This document shows positions 11,630-23,088 of a stretch of 64,000 nucleotides of DNA, in pieces. This stretch comes from Ophthalmolycus amberensis (Eukaryota; Chordata; Actinopteri; Perciformes; Zoarcidae), in assembly GCA_024529925.1 (NCBI GenBank), contig JAFEUB010000735.1, positions 2,826,364 through 2,890,363 on the forward strand, read 5' to 3'. How positions within the stretch are numbered: position 1 is the first letter of the stretch; each line of letters begins with the position of its first letter. A program made the translations under genes and the position numbers. The notes under the pieces were generated by a model that saw only the letters and a program-made list of their open reading frames with translations, was not told the DNA's origin and made no database searches.

Positions 11630-12625
11630 ATGGACTGGCTGAACTACAACATGGGCTCAAGGAGGTTTTTGCTGTTGGTTCTTGTACTGCTTGTATTTAC
11701 TGATCACAGCCAAGGTATTGTATACTTTATCAGAATGAGACAATGTACAGGGTTAGAAAAGTATAAAGTAACATCTTGTGTGTTTTATTTTGTGACTTGT
11801 TTTCCTCATTTCTTAAAGGTGTTCCCGAGACACATGCAGAATCATTGGTTGTCAGCAACTTCACCGATGGTTTGTGAGATTCATGTTTAAAACACATTTT
11901 CAACAAGAGTGGCTTATTATTTTTCTAGTTTTTGCATTACTTAATTAAATCAAGTTATTGTCCTTAATCTTTTTTTTTAAATCAAGTTTGATTAATTGTG
12001 TCGTAGTCTTTGCTGTTGGAGCTCCACTGACCACTGCAAATCCAGTCAACATCAGAAGACAGCACACCAGACTGTGTAACTGTGAAGGTGAAAGCAGCAT
12101 TATCAAAGCCCCCATTATAGCATCTCATCTGTTTACATGTAATCAGAGCCTGAGTATCAGCATGTCATCCTAACCCATTCTGCTCTTTTGTCCTTTTGTA
12201 TTTGGGTCACCTAGTAAAGGGAAGAGAGATTGTGAATAATCGCTGTTTTTGTCAGCAATCTGGCAGGCGCAACGGCAAGCATGGAAAATGTAAGTTACAT
12301 ATATATATTTTTTTGAAATTCATAAAATAAAGTAAAAAGTGAGATCAGTCTTGCATTCAGTAAATTCCCCTGGCTTCAACTGAAAGGTGATTATAAATTG
12401 AAATACTCTTCAGAAGTGAGATTTTTAAATATTTTGGAGGGTGAACTTAATTTGTTTTCTTTCTCATCCCGTTACTTCATCTGTCTGGATTTATTCAAAC
12501 CACCAGTGAAAACATTGTGCCAGAGGAAAAAAAACAAGAATCTGAAAAGGTGCAGCTGGCTTTCCAAAAGAAGGGGAAAAGATCCGAAGGGCAGGAAGAA
12601 GTTTAGGACCAGTGTCCCTATATGA
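11630..12625 (+). CDS. cxcl17: CXCL17-like chemokine candidate, copy 1 (five exons, 136 aa)
   Basis: Exons 11630-11714, 11819-11869, 12007-12087, 12215-12289 and 12507-12625; every intron is phase 1 with GT-AG ends and the frame closes at 136 aa. Exon 1 is a signal peptide (hydrophobic core FLLLVLVLLVF; a second ATG at 11651 is possible). The mature part has exactly six cysteines: RLCNC (exon 3), NRCFC (exon 4), then LCQRK and KRCSW (exon 5), in a strongly basic context, ending KKFRTSVPI. Human CXCL17 has the same CxC...CxC...C...C order, a basic C-terminal half and a Pro-Leu end, and also lies between PAFAH1B3/PRR19 and the CEACAM genes. Length is close (human 119 aa). Sequence identity is low, so the assignment rests on architecture and synteny. 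It would be a secreted mucosal chemokine or antimicrobial peptide. Confidence 0.7.
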
Positions 12626-12773
12626 ACACGAGAAGAACCGTGTACACACATATCATTACACAGTATATAGCGATGGTAATGCAATGTTTACTGTCATACA
12701 TATTTCGTATATGACAATGTTTCCCTCATGAAAGTTTGCATGAATGGAACTCTCTGAATCAGCACAAAGACAA

Positions 12774-12779
12774 AATAAA
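12774..12779 (+). promoter_or_regulatory. Poly(A) signal of the CXCL17-like gene
   Basis: AATAAA about 150 bases after the stop codon. A minus-strand AATAAA (12811-12816 on the plus strand) lies only 30 bases on and may end Ig gene A, so the two convergent transcripts could have abutting 3' ends. The same pair is present in copy B. Confidence 0.55.
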
Positions 12780-13326
12780 AACGTTCCCACAAAATTCATT
12801 CTGTTGATTATTTATTGATTAAGAAATAAATACCATGAATTAAAGCACGATAAGACTTACATTTACTTAATTTTCCTTACTTAATATTATTGCGCATAAC
12901 AAAACAGCTGCTGGTGTTCAGACTGAAGAATTGCAGTTTGTACCAAAAGAGTATGCAGGTATTTTAGAGTAATACACTTGTCAAACTATGCAAATGTAGC
13001 GAAATATTTGAAATAAACTACCTCAATGGTAGTGACAACAACAACCATCACAATAAGAATAGCAACTATTTATACTTGCTAATAATGAAATCATTTAACA
13101 GGCAATACAATAAGGTTAGAATTTAAAGGAAATATATCTAACAACAAACTATTAAATTAATTGAAGTCTGCCTCTTTGTCTTTTCAGCAAAAACCCCAAA
13201 GAACTGATAAAGTGGCATCAGATTATTGATTATACAGTCAAATTGTTTTCATTTTCCAATAAGACTTAAGACTGCAGTGAGAGCAAGAGGCCTTTCAATC
13301 TGACTGCATTTCTCAGTGCAGAGGAC
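12780..13326 (-). other. Probable 3' UTR of Ig gene A
   Basis: AT-rich sequence following the gene A stop codon on the minus strand; no further coding seen. It contains the candidate minus-strand AATAAA at 12811-12816. Confidence 0.4.
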
Positions 13327-16300
13327 TCAGTTGAACAGCACAGGCACAGACAAAGCAAACAGACCCATCATAAGCAGACCACCTTGGGATGGGAAGCGGA
13401 GGGCGGAGGCGTGAGCTAAGAGAGACAAAAGGACAGAAATGATGACAAATCAATCACATGTTACATTTAATACAACATGAGATATCTTTAGTTGTATGGC
13501 ACTTATTCTGGTCGTGTTTTAACTGTAACATGTAATTGAAATATTCCACATAAGGCCAGCTTTTTCTAACAATGCAAATAAACAAAAACATTTTAAAGAT
13601 TATCAAAAGATTGGATTTAGATTTGGATTCAAAAAGTCTTTCACACCAAATGCAATAACTTCTCTGAATTAATAAACACCAATCACACTGGAAGAATGTC
13701 TGTTATAGTTGTCTGTACTGTGCATATTGTGCTATTTATTGTATGTACTGTGATTTACTATGATGTGATTTAATCAAACTTTGAAGCTGAAGGCAAATTT
13801 CAACATTTGTGGACAACAAAGAGGATTATTACTATTCATATTTAGCTTGTCAGCTAATCAAATATCATCAAATGACTTTTGAAGAAAGGCTCACTCACCA
13901 GCGACAGGAAAGGCTTTAGTTTTGTACATTGTGATATTGGTCACAGGGTTCGTCGCCTTACATGTGTACTTTCCCCAATTCGTCGAAAGGAAAGTGATGA
14001 CAGAGCCCATATGTACAGCCGGTGATGACTCGTTAAAGAACCAGAGGAAGTCACAATCTGGCCGAGAATCCGCAGAGCATGTCAGGGACACGTAGAGAAC
14101 ATGTTTTAAATGTTTTAAATATGGAAGAGATATTTTCACACTCAGAGGGCCATCTGCAAACACACAGAGAGGAGGAGTTGGTCAGAGACAAGTTCACAAG
14201 CCACATATGTTCTGAGCAGCATTTCAATAACCCATTCAGGTATCTTTGGTCGAACTGAAACCACCGTACTTTTACAGTAAATATTTAGCTAAATTTCAAT
14301 CACAAGCTCAGTAAATATGCTTATGTAATGTAAACGTAAATCTGTTTTTGTAAAACCCACTTAGTCCCATGATCAACAGGGTGCTGATGTGTGAGGTAAT
14401 ATCATTGGTAAAGACAGTGGCAGTTATTGAGGAGGTGATGTTTGTGTGTCACACCTGATCACACACCAAATTACATGAAATGCTGCATTTGGTTTTTCCT
14501 TTACACTACCGTCAGGGATTTACGTTTACGTAGTTTTCATGCCACATATGTTAGATTTTCTTAAAAACCTGTTAGAATTTACTGACAAAATATATATAAA
14601 ATCCCTATATTTTTCTATAACACTCACAGTTCACCAGGAGCATATATTTGGGGCTTTTATGTGGACCAGCCTGATTGGTAGCCACACACTGATATGTCCC
14701 CTCATTGTGCAAGGTCACCGGAGTGAAATGCAGCGAGTTGTTTTCAATGTGGTACGACATGTGAGGTTCTGCGACGGAGTGCGTCATGTTCAGGCGCATG
14801 TTGTCCTTCATCCAGTAGATCGTGTCATAGGGCCCAGTGACGTCACAGGTGAGAGTGAAGTTTTCAGTGTTTATTGGAACTGTGTTGCTTCTGATCATCA
14901 CTGACACTATTGCCTCTGTGGACAGAAAACACACAGCGGAAATCCATCAGTATTTGATCACTTGTACAGTGACACGACATGCATTGAAGGAGTCAAACCC
15001 ATCGATATTCTTACCAATGACTGTGAGCATTTTGGATTTTGTGACGTTCTCTCCCGTCACATTATTGTAGGCCATGCAGGTGATTTCTCCACTCATATTT
15101 AGCGACAAAATATCAGTTGTAAACGTGGAAGAATTGGCCACGTTGAAGCCATTGAACCACCAGCTGAACTGACTGGGAGGCATCGACATGGCAGAACAGT
15201 GGAAGACCGCGTATTGTCCCGTTTCAGCAAAAGCTGGCCCATGAATCATTGGTGTTTTTGGTCCAACTGCAACAGCAAAGGAGTGGACAGGCTCTCTTGG
15301 TAACATATCTATTGAAATAACTTCAGATGATGCACTATACAGTTTATGAAACTGTCAGTTACAGTGAACTAAATCCTTTTTAAATGTTACTCACAGTTAA
15401 CAAGAAGCATGTACGGAGGGCTGGCCAGGTTCCAAAGAGCATGAATAGCCGCACACTGATAGTGTCCAGTATCATTGTGTTTGAGTGGGTTGAAAGTGAC
15501 TGTCTTGTTATCCGAGGAGAAAACAGTCGTGTTGTCTTCACGCAGTGGCTCACCATTTTTCATCCAGTAAACATGCTTAACCGTTCCAGTCGCATTGCAT
15601 GTTAGCTTATAAGAATAACCCTCTATGGCAAGATTCATCGGTGCTTCCACATGTACATTCTCTGGTGGCTCTGAAAAAAATTTAATAAAATTCATAACAG
15701 TTAAATGGTTTTCGCCTGTGCCACCTTTCCTATTTGTCCGTGGCAAAAACATTTTTACAGAAACATAAAAATGGCAATCCAAGTCTCACTGAAAACAGTG
15801 AGCATCGTGTATGCAGTGCTGTTTTTGCCGGTGATGTTGTTGAAGGCCATGCAGATGTACTTCCCGCTCATATTTAAGGTCAGAGGTCCAATCACTAAAT
15901 TTGAGGTGGTAGCCATCAGGGAACCATTGTAGTACCAGCTGATGCGGCTGGGAGGATGAGAGGCACTTGAGCAGTTGAGGGTTTCCAGTGCTCCTGTCAG
16001 AGCAATGGATTGCCCCGCGATCACCGGTTTCATTGGGCCATCTTTTAATATCAGACAATAAATTAAAGAGATTATATTTTTTTACGTTACTATTCTTTGT
16101 GTATCTGCAAATAAAGAGTGAGTTAGAGATTTAAATACTTACAGTTTACGTTAACTGTGTAGGGGCTGCTGGTCATGTTGCTCACAGAATTAAAAGCCTG
16201 ACACTGATAATCCCCGTTATCTGAAAGTTGGACTTGGGTGATAGTCAATGTTGTGTTGTTCATGTCAAAGAAGGTTTTATTGTCAGCTGTAATAAGTTGA

Positions 16301-18248
16301 CCATTCCTTCTCCACTGAATGCTGGCAACCGATCCAGTCACTTCACAATGCAGACTGAGTGGCTCATGAAGCATTACTGGTCCACCTGTGTGATTCACCA
16401 CAACTGCTGCGATTGGCTCTATAGGAGGAGAAGGGAATTAAGTAAATGAAACTCACACATGTATCTGAATGGCATATGACATTGACAATTTTCAAGAAAC
16501 AGTTTCGCATTTTGGGGAATACACTTTTTTAACCTTTTTCTTGCCAAGAGTTAAATGAGAATATTGAGAACAACAAGATTTCCGGAATTCACAGGCAAGA
16601 AATAGTCAAGTATGTAAAACAGCAACTATATGGCTTTACACTTCGGTATTTGCATGGATTGAGCAAAAGAGATATAACGTCTTGATTAGTGAGCCTTAGA
16701 GGTGCTGTTAGGCAGAGCCAGGCTAGCTCTTTGTCAAACTTAGCTAGCATAGGAAGGAAATAAACTATTTAGCAAGTTTTGTGGAAACATTGGATTGCAG
16801 TGGACATGAAATGTGTGCTCTTTCAATGGTAGGCAGAGGTGGAAACATGACTCTTATGACTTGAACTGAAGTCTGATCCAAGCCAAAGTTATAATTAGCC
16901 TCTCTAGCGGCATCGCTCAATGGATGGCAATATTGGCCTGATGTTCGGCAAGTCCACCACTTGGGTCCCGACTGAAATATCTCAACTTTTGGATGGATTG
17001 CCAATGTACTTTGCACATTCAAATCCACCTGAGGAAACATTGTAATGTCTTAACATTTCAGCCAGTGCCATCACCTGGTCACAATTGGTATTTGTCGAGT
17101 ATTTGGCCAAATTAATACTAAAAATATTGACATTCCCATCAGCCTCAGTTGTACTTTCCTTTAAGGTAAGTGCTTGTGATAATATGATAAGGAACACTGA
17201 CACTAGCATTTCGTTCAAGTACAGCCTCAGAAAGCCACTAGATGTAAACTCTTAGTAATGTTTAAAACTGTACTTCACTCATCTTAAATTGACTAAGAGA
17301 GTAGATTGGACCATTAACCTTTTGTGACAGTATTATTGGACTAACTCCAATATGTTTTAATATATGTTCATACATGTTTGGTGATTTAGAATGTTTAAGT
17401 TATATCAAAACTAAAATAATTTCAGTCAAAATGTCTTAATTATTTAATTTGAAGACTGAAACTAAAGACATGAGACCAACGTGGGACTCGAACAAATGTG
17501 ACAAAATCTCCCAAATGTTGCAGGCAAGGTGATTGTTAGAGCTCAAGACTTCCACGCTGCTCTAGTCTTTTGTCTTTTTGTTTATGAGTATGCAAGTTTG
17601 AGTATAGACTGAGCTTTGATGAATATACACCAGTGGAATGTGAGCAAATACATCAAGGAGTGAGTCAACATGAAAAGTGATAAAGTGGTCCTTACCTTGA
17701 ACTGACAGCGTTAAATGGACGCCAAAAGAACTCGCTGACCATAATGTCCAGTATCCAGAGTATTCCAGCTGTACTGAACTTATAGTCAATGATGAAACGG
17801 TTGAATTGAATGCAACTATGTCAAACCAAAAGGCACTTATGATTGGATTTCCTGGGAATATCAGCACAACGATATCATTGTCGAACAGCCACGCCCCTGT
17901 GGCGACAATGTCCTGGCTGAAAAGTGTGACATTGCTCCCCACTGGTAACGGGTTCTCAGAGGCATATATCTTCTGGATAGATGTAGCTAGAAACAGAAAG
18001 CAAGGAACACTCGGTCACCCTTAAAAGTAGTTATCATCTACATGCATATATTAAATACAAAAACACCGGTCAAAGCACAAAGTAGCACATTTAGAACTTT
18101 TTTCAATCAGTTCGATCTGTAAAATGTCTCCCTTGTCTGAACTGAATTAATATAACAAAAAATGCTAAATGAATTCAAGTTCAAAATAATTCTTACCTGT
18201 TGCAAATGTCGTGAACAGAATCAGGGCAAACACCAGTGGAGACTCCAT
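13327..18248 (-). CDS. CEACAM-like Ig-superfamily protein A, GPI-anchored type (690 aa)
   Basis: Nine coding exons on the minus strand, all phase 1: leader 18248-18197; N domain 17986-17696; Ig exons 16418-16143, 16041-15790, 15670-15395, 15308-15015, 14915-14628 and 14153-13899; tail 13415-13327. Total 2073 coding bases including stop. The leader encodes MESPLVFALILFTTFAT. The N domain is V-like without the usual cysteine pair, as in CEACAM N domains; the six others are C2-like with paired cysteines (LHC...DYQC, LNC...KYIC, and so on) and many N-glycosylation sites. The last exon encodes GGLLMMGLFALSVPVLFN then stop: a hydrophobic end with no cytoplasmic residues, so a GPI signal is inferred. 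Likely a cell-surface adhesion or decoy protein. Relative to gene B it lacks two Ig exons. An LTR element ends about 195 bp upstream. Confidence 0.88.
16760..17230. repeat. Dispersed fish repeat in the first long intron of gene A
   Basis: Contains the sequence around GTCCACCACTTGGGTCC and TGAAATATCTCAAC, which I recognise from many percomorph introns as a common dispersed repeat, probably a retroposon 3' fragment. Open frames here on the minus strand (starting near 17040 and 17218) are repeat-derived and not exons. The copy in gene B lies near 31745-32225. Confidence 0.5.
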
Positions 18249-18443
18249 TTCACTCTTCGGAGTCTTCCTTGCCAGCTAAATGGACTTGACTTGACAGCCG
18301 ACTTTTGATCAGGAAATATTTGCTCTGCTTTCCTCAAGCGTTCTGTTCTCATGATGTAAGCGCTTAGCCCTACCATCACCTTGCCATCATACAGCCACGC
18401 CTTATTTTGCCTTTGTCCACAACAAGGTGTGTCCATTTACTGT

Positions 18444-20177
18444 TGTTGGGAACGTAAAGGAGCGTGTTTGGGTAATCAGCATCTAAGAAACTAAATTCTT
18501 GACATCAATAGATTTATTAATGTCAGTAACAATTGTTAATGATTATTAATAATAACGGGCACCAGCCTGTGAACAGGGACCAATAACCAAACGATAAACT
18601 AAGTCTCATAATTAGTGTTCACTCACAATGTCAATAGTCTGAGTACTATTATACATTCAGAGTGAAAGTGAAGGTTTAAGTTCGAGCACAGACCACATAT
18701 ACAGCTATTATCACAATACATGCACAAAGTAATCACAGACAGCTGCTCTTTAAAATATAACAGAGTTTATTACGTTCTAATACTAATGATCTAGTCAACT
18801 AATATCTAAACTAACAACAACTATACATTCATGAGCACGCTATCTAAAATCAACAGACTATGGAAAAGATGGGGGGGGGGGGGGGAGTGTGTGTGTGTAT
18901 GTAGTGTGTGTGTGTGTGTGTGTGTGTGTGCGTAGGGGGAGGAGCGAGGGAACAGCTCAGCGACGTATGACGTAGTTGGGACGTGGTGATGTCTCTCATG
19001 CGCGAGACTCAAAATGGCGGATAGCCAACAGGAGACCCGCCGTCTAGTGCCGGTAGCCGTTTAGCACGTAGCTACATTAGCTCAAAGCTATATGTGTCAG
19101 TGTCTGTGGATTAGTAAAACAGAAGGGAAAGGAACAAAACAAGATGAAATAAAACAAAAGATTAAGATCCTCCGCACCGCGAAGGAGTACGGAAGATTGC
19201 TCTCTCAGCCAGGGGAGCAAGAACCGCGACTCTTTGTCTCAGCCGGCGGTTTTGACCTCCTGAACTGATGAGAAGCAACTTCGACCTCACTCGGCAGCTA
19301 TCTCAACACAAATCACGATAGCATGAAATACACCAACTTCTCCACAACCCCAACGATCTCAGCGACCGTTAGTGTCTGCGATTATTAAACATACACCACG
19401 TTATAAAAATGAACAGTACTTTAAGCACATAAACAAGATATAATAAACACAAATTAAACTATCTCTAACTCTGCCCAGAATCTATTTCGCCTTACGGTAC
19501 GATGCAATCGTGGTGATTGAGGGGGGGTTCTTCTGAGCTTCGATGGGCTCAGGCAGCGCGGATGCGGGCCGCGGGAGGTATTCTCTCGGTGGGAGAGAAT
19601 CGCTGTCGTCTGGATAAGGGATTTTCGCGTCCTTATCACCGGAGCAAACGAGGCGCTTGGTGGAGAGTGGAAGTTCTCTCTCTCTCTCTCTCTTTCTGAA
19701 GGAGTCTTGCTTCTTCACTTCTGCAGGAATAAAAGGGTTCGCTTCGTGGATACGAACAAAGATAAAATAGACAGTTTGGTGAATTCGGCCAGCGAATATA
19801 AGCTGTTAAACCTAGGTTTTTGGTTAAAAAGGGGAACAACGTTGCAGTGTGTGCCTCCTGCTACCCCGGAGGGATCGATGGAAAAAGCATTGAGGTGGGG
19901 GTGTTCTGGTAGTTTTGTAGAACGGTGGCTGAACCACAGGGGTGCTGGGGTGTCTTGGCCCTCGGCCAATTAGATTGCAGCGGTGCTTTCAGGTAACTTC
20001 AGGAACGCATAGTTTTTGGGGGGAGGAAACTCACACCCTAATGTGAATTTCTTCAGAGTTGGGGGTTTGGTGCTCATCAAACTACAATCAGGATGAAACC
20101 TTTGCTTGCAAAAGGGAAGGCCTGACTCTCTCTTTGTTCCACAGCACATGTCGAAGTCATATAGTCAGATCCCAACA
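18444..20177 (-). repeat. 3' LTR of the retroelement (1734 bp)
   Basis: Matches the other LTR, with a longer G-run and GT microsatellite (about 18871-18931) and about 195 bp (19360-19555) that the other LTR lacks. In minus orientation its downstream end is 196 bases from the start codon of Ig gene A. Confidence 0.9.
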
Positions 20178-20189
20178 TCCCCCCTTTGG
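20178..20189 (-). other. Polypurine tract of the retroelement
   Basis: On the minus strand CCAAAGGGGGGA directly precedes the TGTTGGG start of the 3' LTR, the expected place and composition of a plus-strand primer. Confidence 0.7.
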
Positions 20190-20633
20190 CCTGAAGAGTG
20201 AGGTGCTGGCCACAGTCTTTAGGGCAAACCAAGGACTGACGTGGGCTTCCATGTGGTGTCATATAGTCCATGTAGTTCTGAGAGCACAAAAGGTTAAACA
20301 GTCCATGTAGTTTTGGGAAGAAAGGGATGGTTTAACAGTCAGTGTTCATAGTTCATAGAGGCTCAAGATGTCTGGGCAGACACTAAGGCGGCATCTGGGC
20401 AGAAGACTAACTAAACTACATTAAACATATACACAAATCATAGGTAAGCAAGGCATTATTTCTAAAACACTCAATTGCTACATCATGATCTTGTGATAAC
20501 GTCTGCACTGTAGCATAGCATGTGAAAAACAAAAATGAAATGAAAGCAGAGAAATGAAAACAAACAAAACTAAACGGAAATGTGGTTAGGTAGGTTAGTG
20601 TGATGGTTGTGTTATGGTCTACCTAACTCTAGA

Positions 20634-20941
20634 TTTGGATTTACCTATCACCCCCCTGGGTCTGCTGGGATGGCCCAACGGACCGGTTCCTGTCCCCTAG
20701 AGGTGTGTACCAATAAACCCTTTTTCATTTTACAGTTTGGATTTACCTATCATCCCCCTGGGTCTGCTGGGATGGCCCAACGGACCGGTTCCTGTCCCCT
20801 AGAGGTGTGTACCAATACACCCTTTTTCATTTTACAGTTTGGATTTACCTATCACCCCCCTGGGTCTGCTGGGATGGCCCAACGGACCGGTTCCTGTCCC
20901 CTAGAGGTGTGTATCAACACACCCTTTTTCATTTTACAGTT
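20634..20941. repeat. Three tandem copies of a 102-bp unit inside the retroelement
   Basis: Units begin near 20634, 20736 and 20838 and are nearly identical. The period is a multiple of three, so a 34-codon frame stays open on the plus strand. The unit lies at and beyond the 3' end of the gag-like frame on the minus strand, close to the 3' LTR. Confidence 0.9.
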
Positions 20942-22505
20942 TGGTTGTACATAATGGCGAGCTCGCAGCTCTTCCGATTCGAACAGCGGTAGTTGTCGGG
21001 ACCCTTTTCGCGTGGGTTTCAACTTCGGCTGTCGAATGGTTGGAAGGGCTGGATCTCGTGCTTGCTGGGCGGTCAAATCTGCTCTATTATTCACCGCGCA
21101 AGGTTGTGAAATTGGGGGCCAATTGTTCTGGGGTACCCAGGGTGTCCCCTGTTCCGTTGCAGGCTGGTTGACTGCAAGGGGGAGGTCAGAGTGTCGTGCA
21201 TGTCTGTTCTGAGCGTTTTTCAGCGAACAAAGGGAAGACTTCTGGTTTGGGACATGGTTTTGGGTGGCAGATTTTGGCGGTTGTAAGCATGCAGGCGGAC
21301 TGGGTGGACTAGAGTCAGGAGCAGGCTCTGGGAGGGGCATTGGCATCGGTTGTCTATATTCCTGGGTGACGTCGACTTGTCCGTCTGGAACTGGCCCACG
21401 GCTGGCAAGGTTTAGTGGCTTCGGGTCGTCCACCAGTGTCTGGAGTGTGGTAAAGCGCTTAACCGCCTCCGTCACACATTGGTGTCTAAGACTCTTAATC
21501 TCTGGGTCTAAACTTGCTCTTCTGGAGTGGGTTTGGGGCTTAAGATTTAGTTTGAACCTAATTCTCTTTTTAGGGTGAAATGTCTTCTGATGCCATGACT
21601 CATGATTTTCTGGATCAAAGCGTTCTATGTCGTTCGCAAGAGACTCAAGCTGATGGATAGGCAGACCCTGTGTGCGGAGAGGGCCTGGATCATCAGAGTG
21701 GTCTGAATTAGCATAGTCGTTTAAGACAACATAGTGGTGAGGACGACTAACCTCTCGACGTGTGGGGGAGGGGCTCCGTTTCAGGTACATGCACTACCCT
21801 GCACGGCCATGCATGTACCTGGGTAGTACATGCACTACCCAGGTACATGCACTACCCTGAACTACACGGGACGTTTTGTTCACCTGTGGATGTGGGTTTG
21901 GAGCCACTAATGCCACTCGGGGCCTGGGAGTGCTCCCGCCTCCTTCTGTCAGAACACGTGGTGGGGGGTGAGACACCTGGATTAAGCACGCGAGCAGACT
22001 GGGGTGCTCGGTCGCTGTCCCTGGTGGTGTGATGAAGAACTACACCACTACACGCTGCTAAGCTCCTAGCAGTGGTCTTCAAGGTGACTGTAGTGGCTTG
22101 TCCACTCAGTCGAGCCTCATCCAGCCTTTGGGGCAGGACTTGTCTGACTATGTCAGGGAGGAGGCCTATCATGGGGTTGGGGATTGCGACAGCAATACTT
22201 ACCTGACCCCCCTGAGGTTCTTCATGCCAGGTCTTAGTGCTTCTCTGAGCAGCCTGGAGTTGTGCACTCAGGGTGTTACTCTCTAAAACTTTAGAGGCTT
22301 TCGCTTTGGGGACCATGATGAGCTTAATAGCTCTTCTGCAGCTAGTCCAGCTCTGTTCGAGCGACCCGGGCTTCTTGTGGCAGGGCAGTTGTGTCCTGCT
22401 GCACAATATGGTAGCGACTGAGGGGGCCAGCAACTGCATCTTGTAATGCAGGGTTGTCCGACTCCTGTTGAGCTTCATGCTCCTAACCTGGGTTTCTGGT
22501 TGCAC
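20852..22505 (-). pseudogene. Degenerate gag-like remnant of the retroelement
   Basis: Two minus-strand open frames, 22505-21852 (217 codons) and 21790-20852 (312 codons), follow the primer site where gag should lie. They are Pro/Gln/Arg-rich. The second has a segment with ESLANDIERFDPENHESW that loosely resembles the start of a Gypsy-type capsid region. No zinc knuckle or pol motif is seen. The two frames are separated by a short hairpin-forming stretch (21785-21856). Assignment as gag is inference from position and composition. Confidence 0.5.
21811..21850. repeat. Perfect inverted repeat, 17-bp arms
   Basis: GCATGTACCTGGGTAGT, six-base loop, then its exact complement. Neighbouring sequence repeats the CATGCACTACCC motif. 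It separates the two gag-like frames. Confidence 0.85.
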
Positions 22506-23068
22506 ATTTTACTTTTAGTAAGTGGCGACACCCAGTGGTGTTATTTACTTAATGTGAGCAAGGGACTGTTACGGTTATTAACGGGTGCACAGTGAACTGC
22601 CCAGTCTGTGACTTACAAGTTTGACTGCTATATGTTAATTGCTGTTTTAAGGTATACAGTGAAATGATTAGTTTTGTGACTTACAATTTATACTGCTCTA
22701 CTGCCTTGCAATTGGAATGCTACTGAAGTGGGCTTAGCACTTCTGGCTGGTGACAGCTGTGTGTTGGATCTATGAGGGTTCAAAAAACAAAATGAGTTTG
22801 TGTTACAATTAAACGATCAAATTTACCACAGCAGCTGAGTGTTTGTTTAGGAAATTCAACGAGTGATTTAACTTACAAAATCAAAGGGAGGAAAGGAAAA
22901 AAGTAATTTTGGAAAAAAAATAATTTTAGAAAAATAAATTTCGGAAAATTTAAATTATTCAAAAATCCACTTTCATGGAAAAATATTAATTTCTCAAATT
23001 ATTCAAAAATGATCAAAGTCAATTCTGGACTAATGTACATAAACACTGATAAAGCTGGTATAACGTGG

Positions 23069-23085
23069 CCTCACACGGGGCACCA
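23069..23085 (-). other. Primer binding site of the retroelement
   Basis: On the minus strand TGGTGCCCCGTGTGAGG lies three bases after the LTR end. TGG at this position is the complement of a tRNA CCA end; I could not assign the tRNA. Confidence 0.65.
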
Positions 23086-23088
23086 ATA

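Noticed and set aside
15786..16058. Second minus-strand frame overlapping an Ig exon
   Set aside because: Alternative frame of exon 16041-15790; the Ig frame has paired cysteines and matching phases.
16982..17218. Minus-strand frame beginning with a hydrophobic signal-like stretch
   Set aside because: Lies wholly in a dispersed intronic repeat present in both duplication units; no splice sites in phase with gene A.
18886..18931. GT/G-rich tract considered as a regulatory or Z-DNA element
   Set aside because: A simple microsatellite inside an LTR that varies in length between the two LTRs.
20634..20941. Three evenly spaced repeats considered as a CRISPR array
   Set aside because: Units are contiguous with no spacers, in a vertebrate retroelement.
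21852..22505. Minus-strand frame considered as a host gene
   Set aside because: Sits between the LTRs just after the primer binding site; better explained as gag-like remnant.
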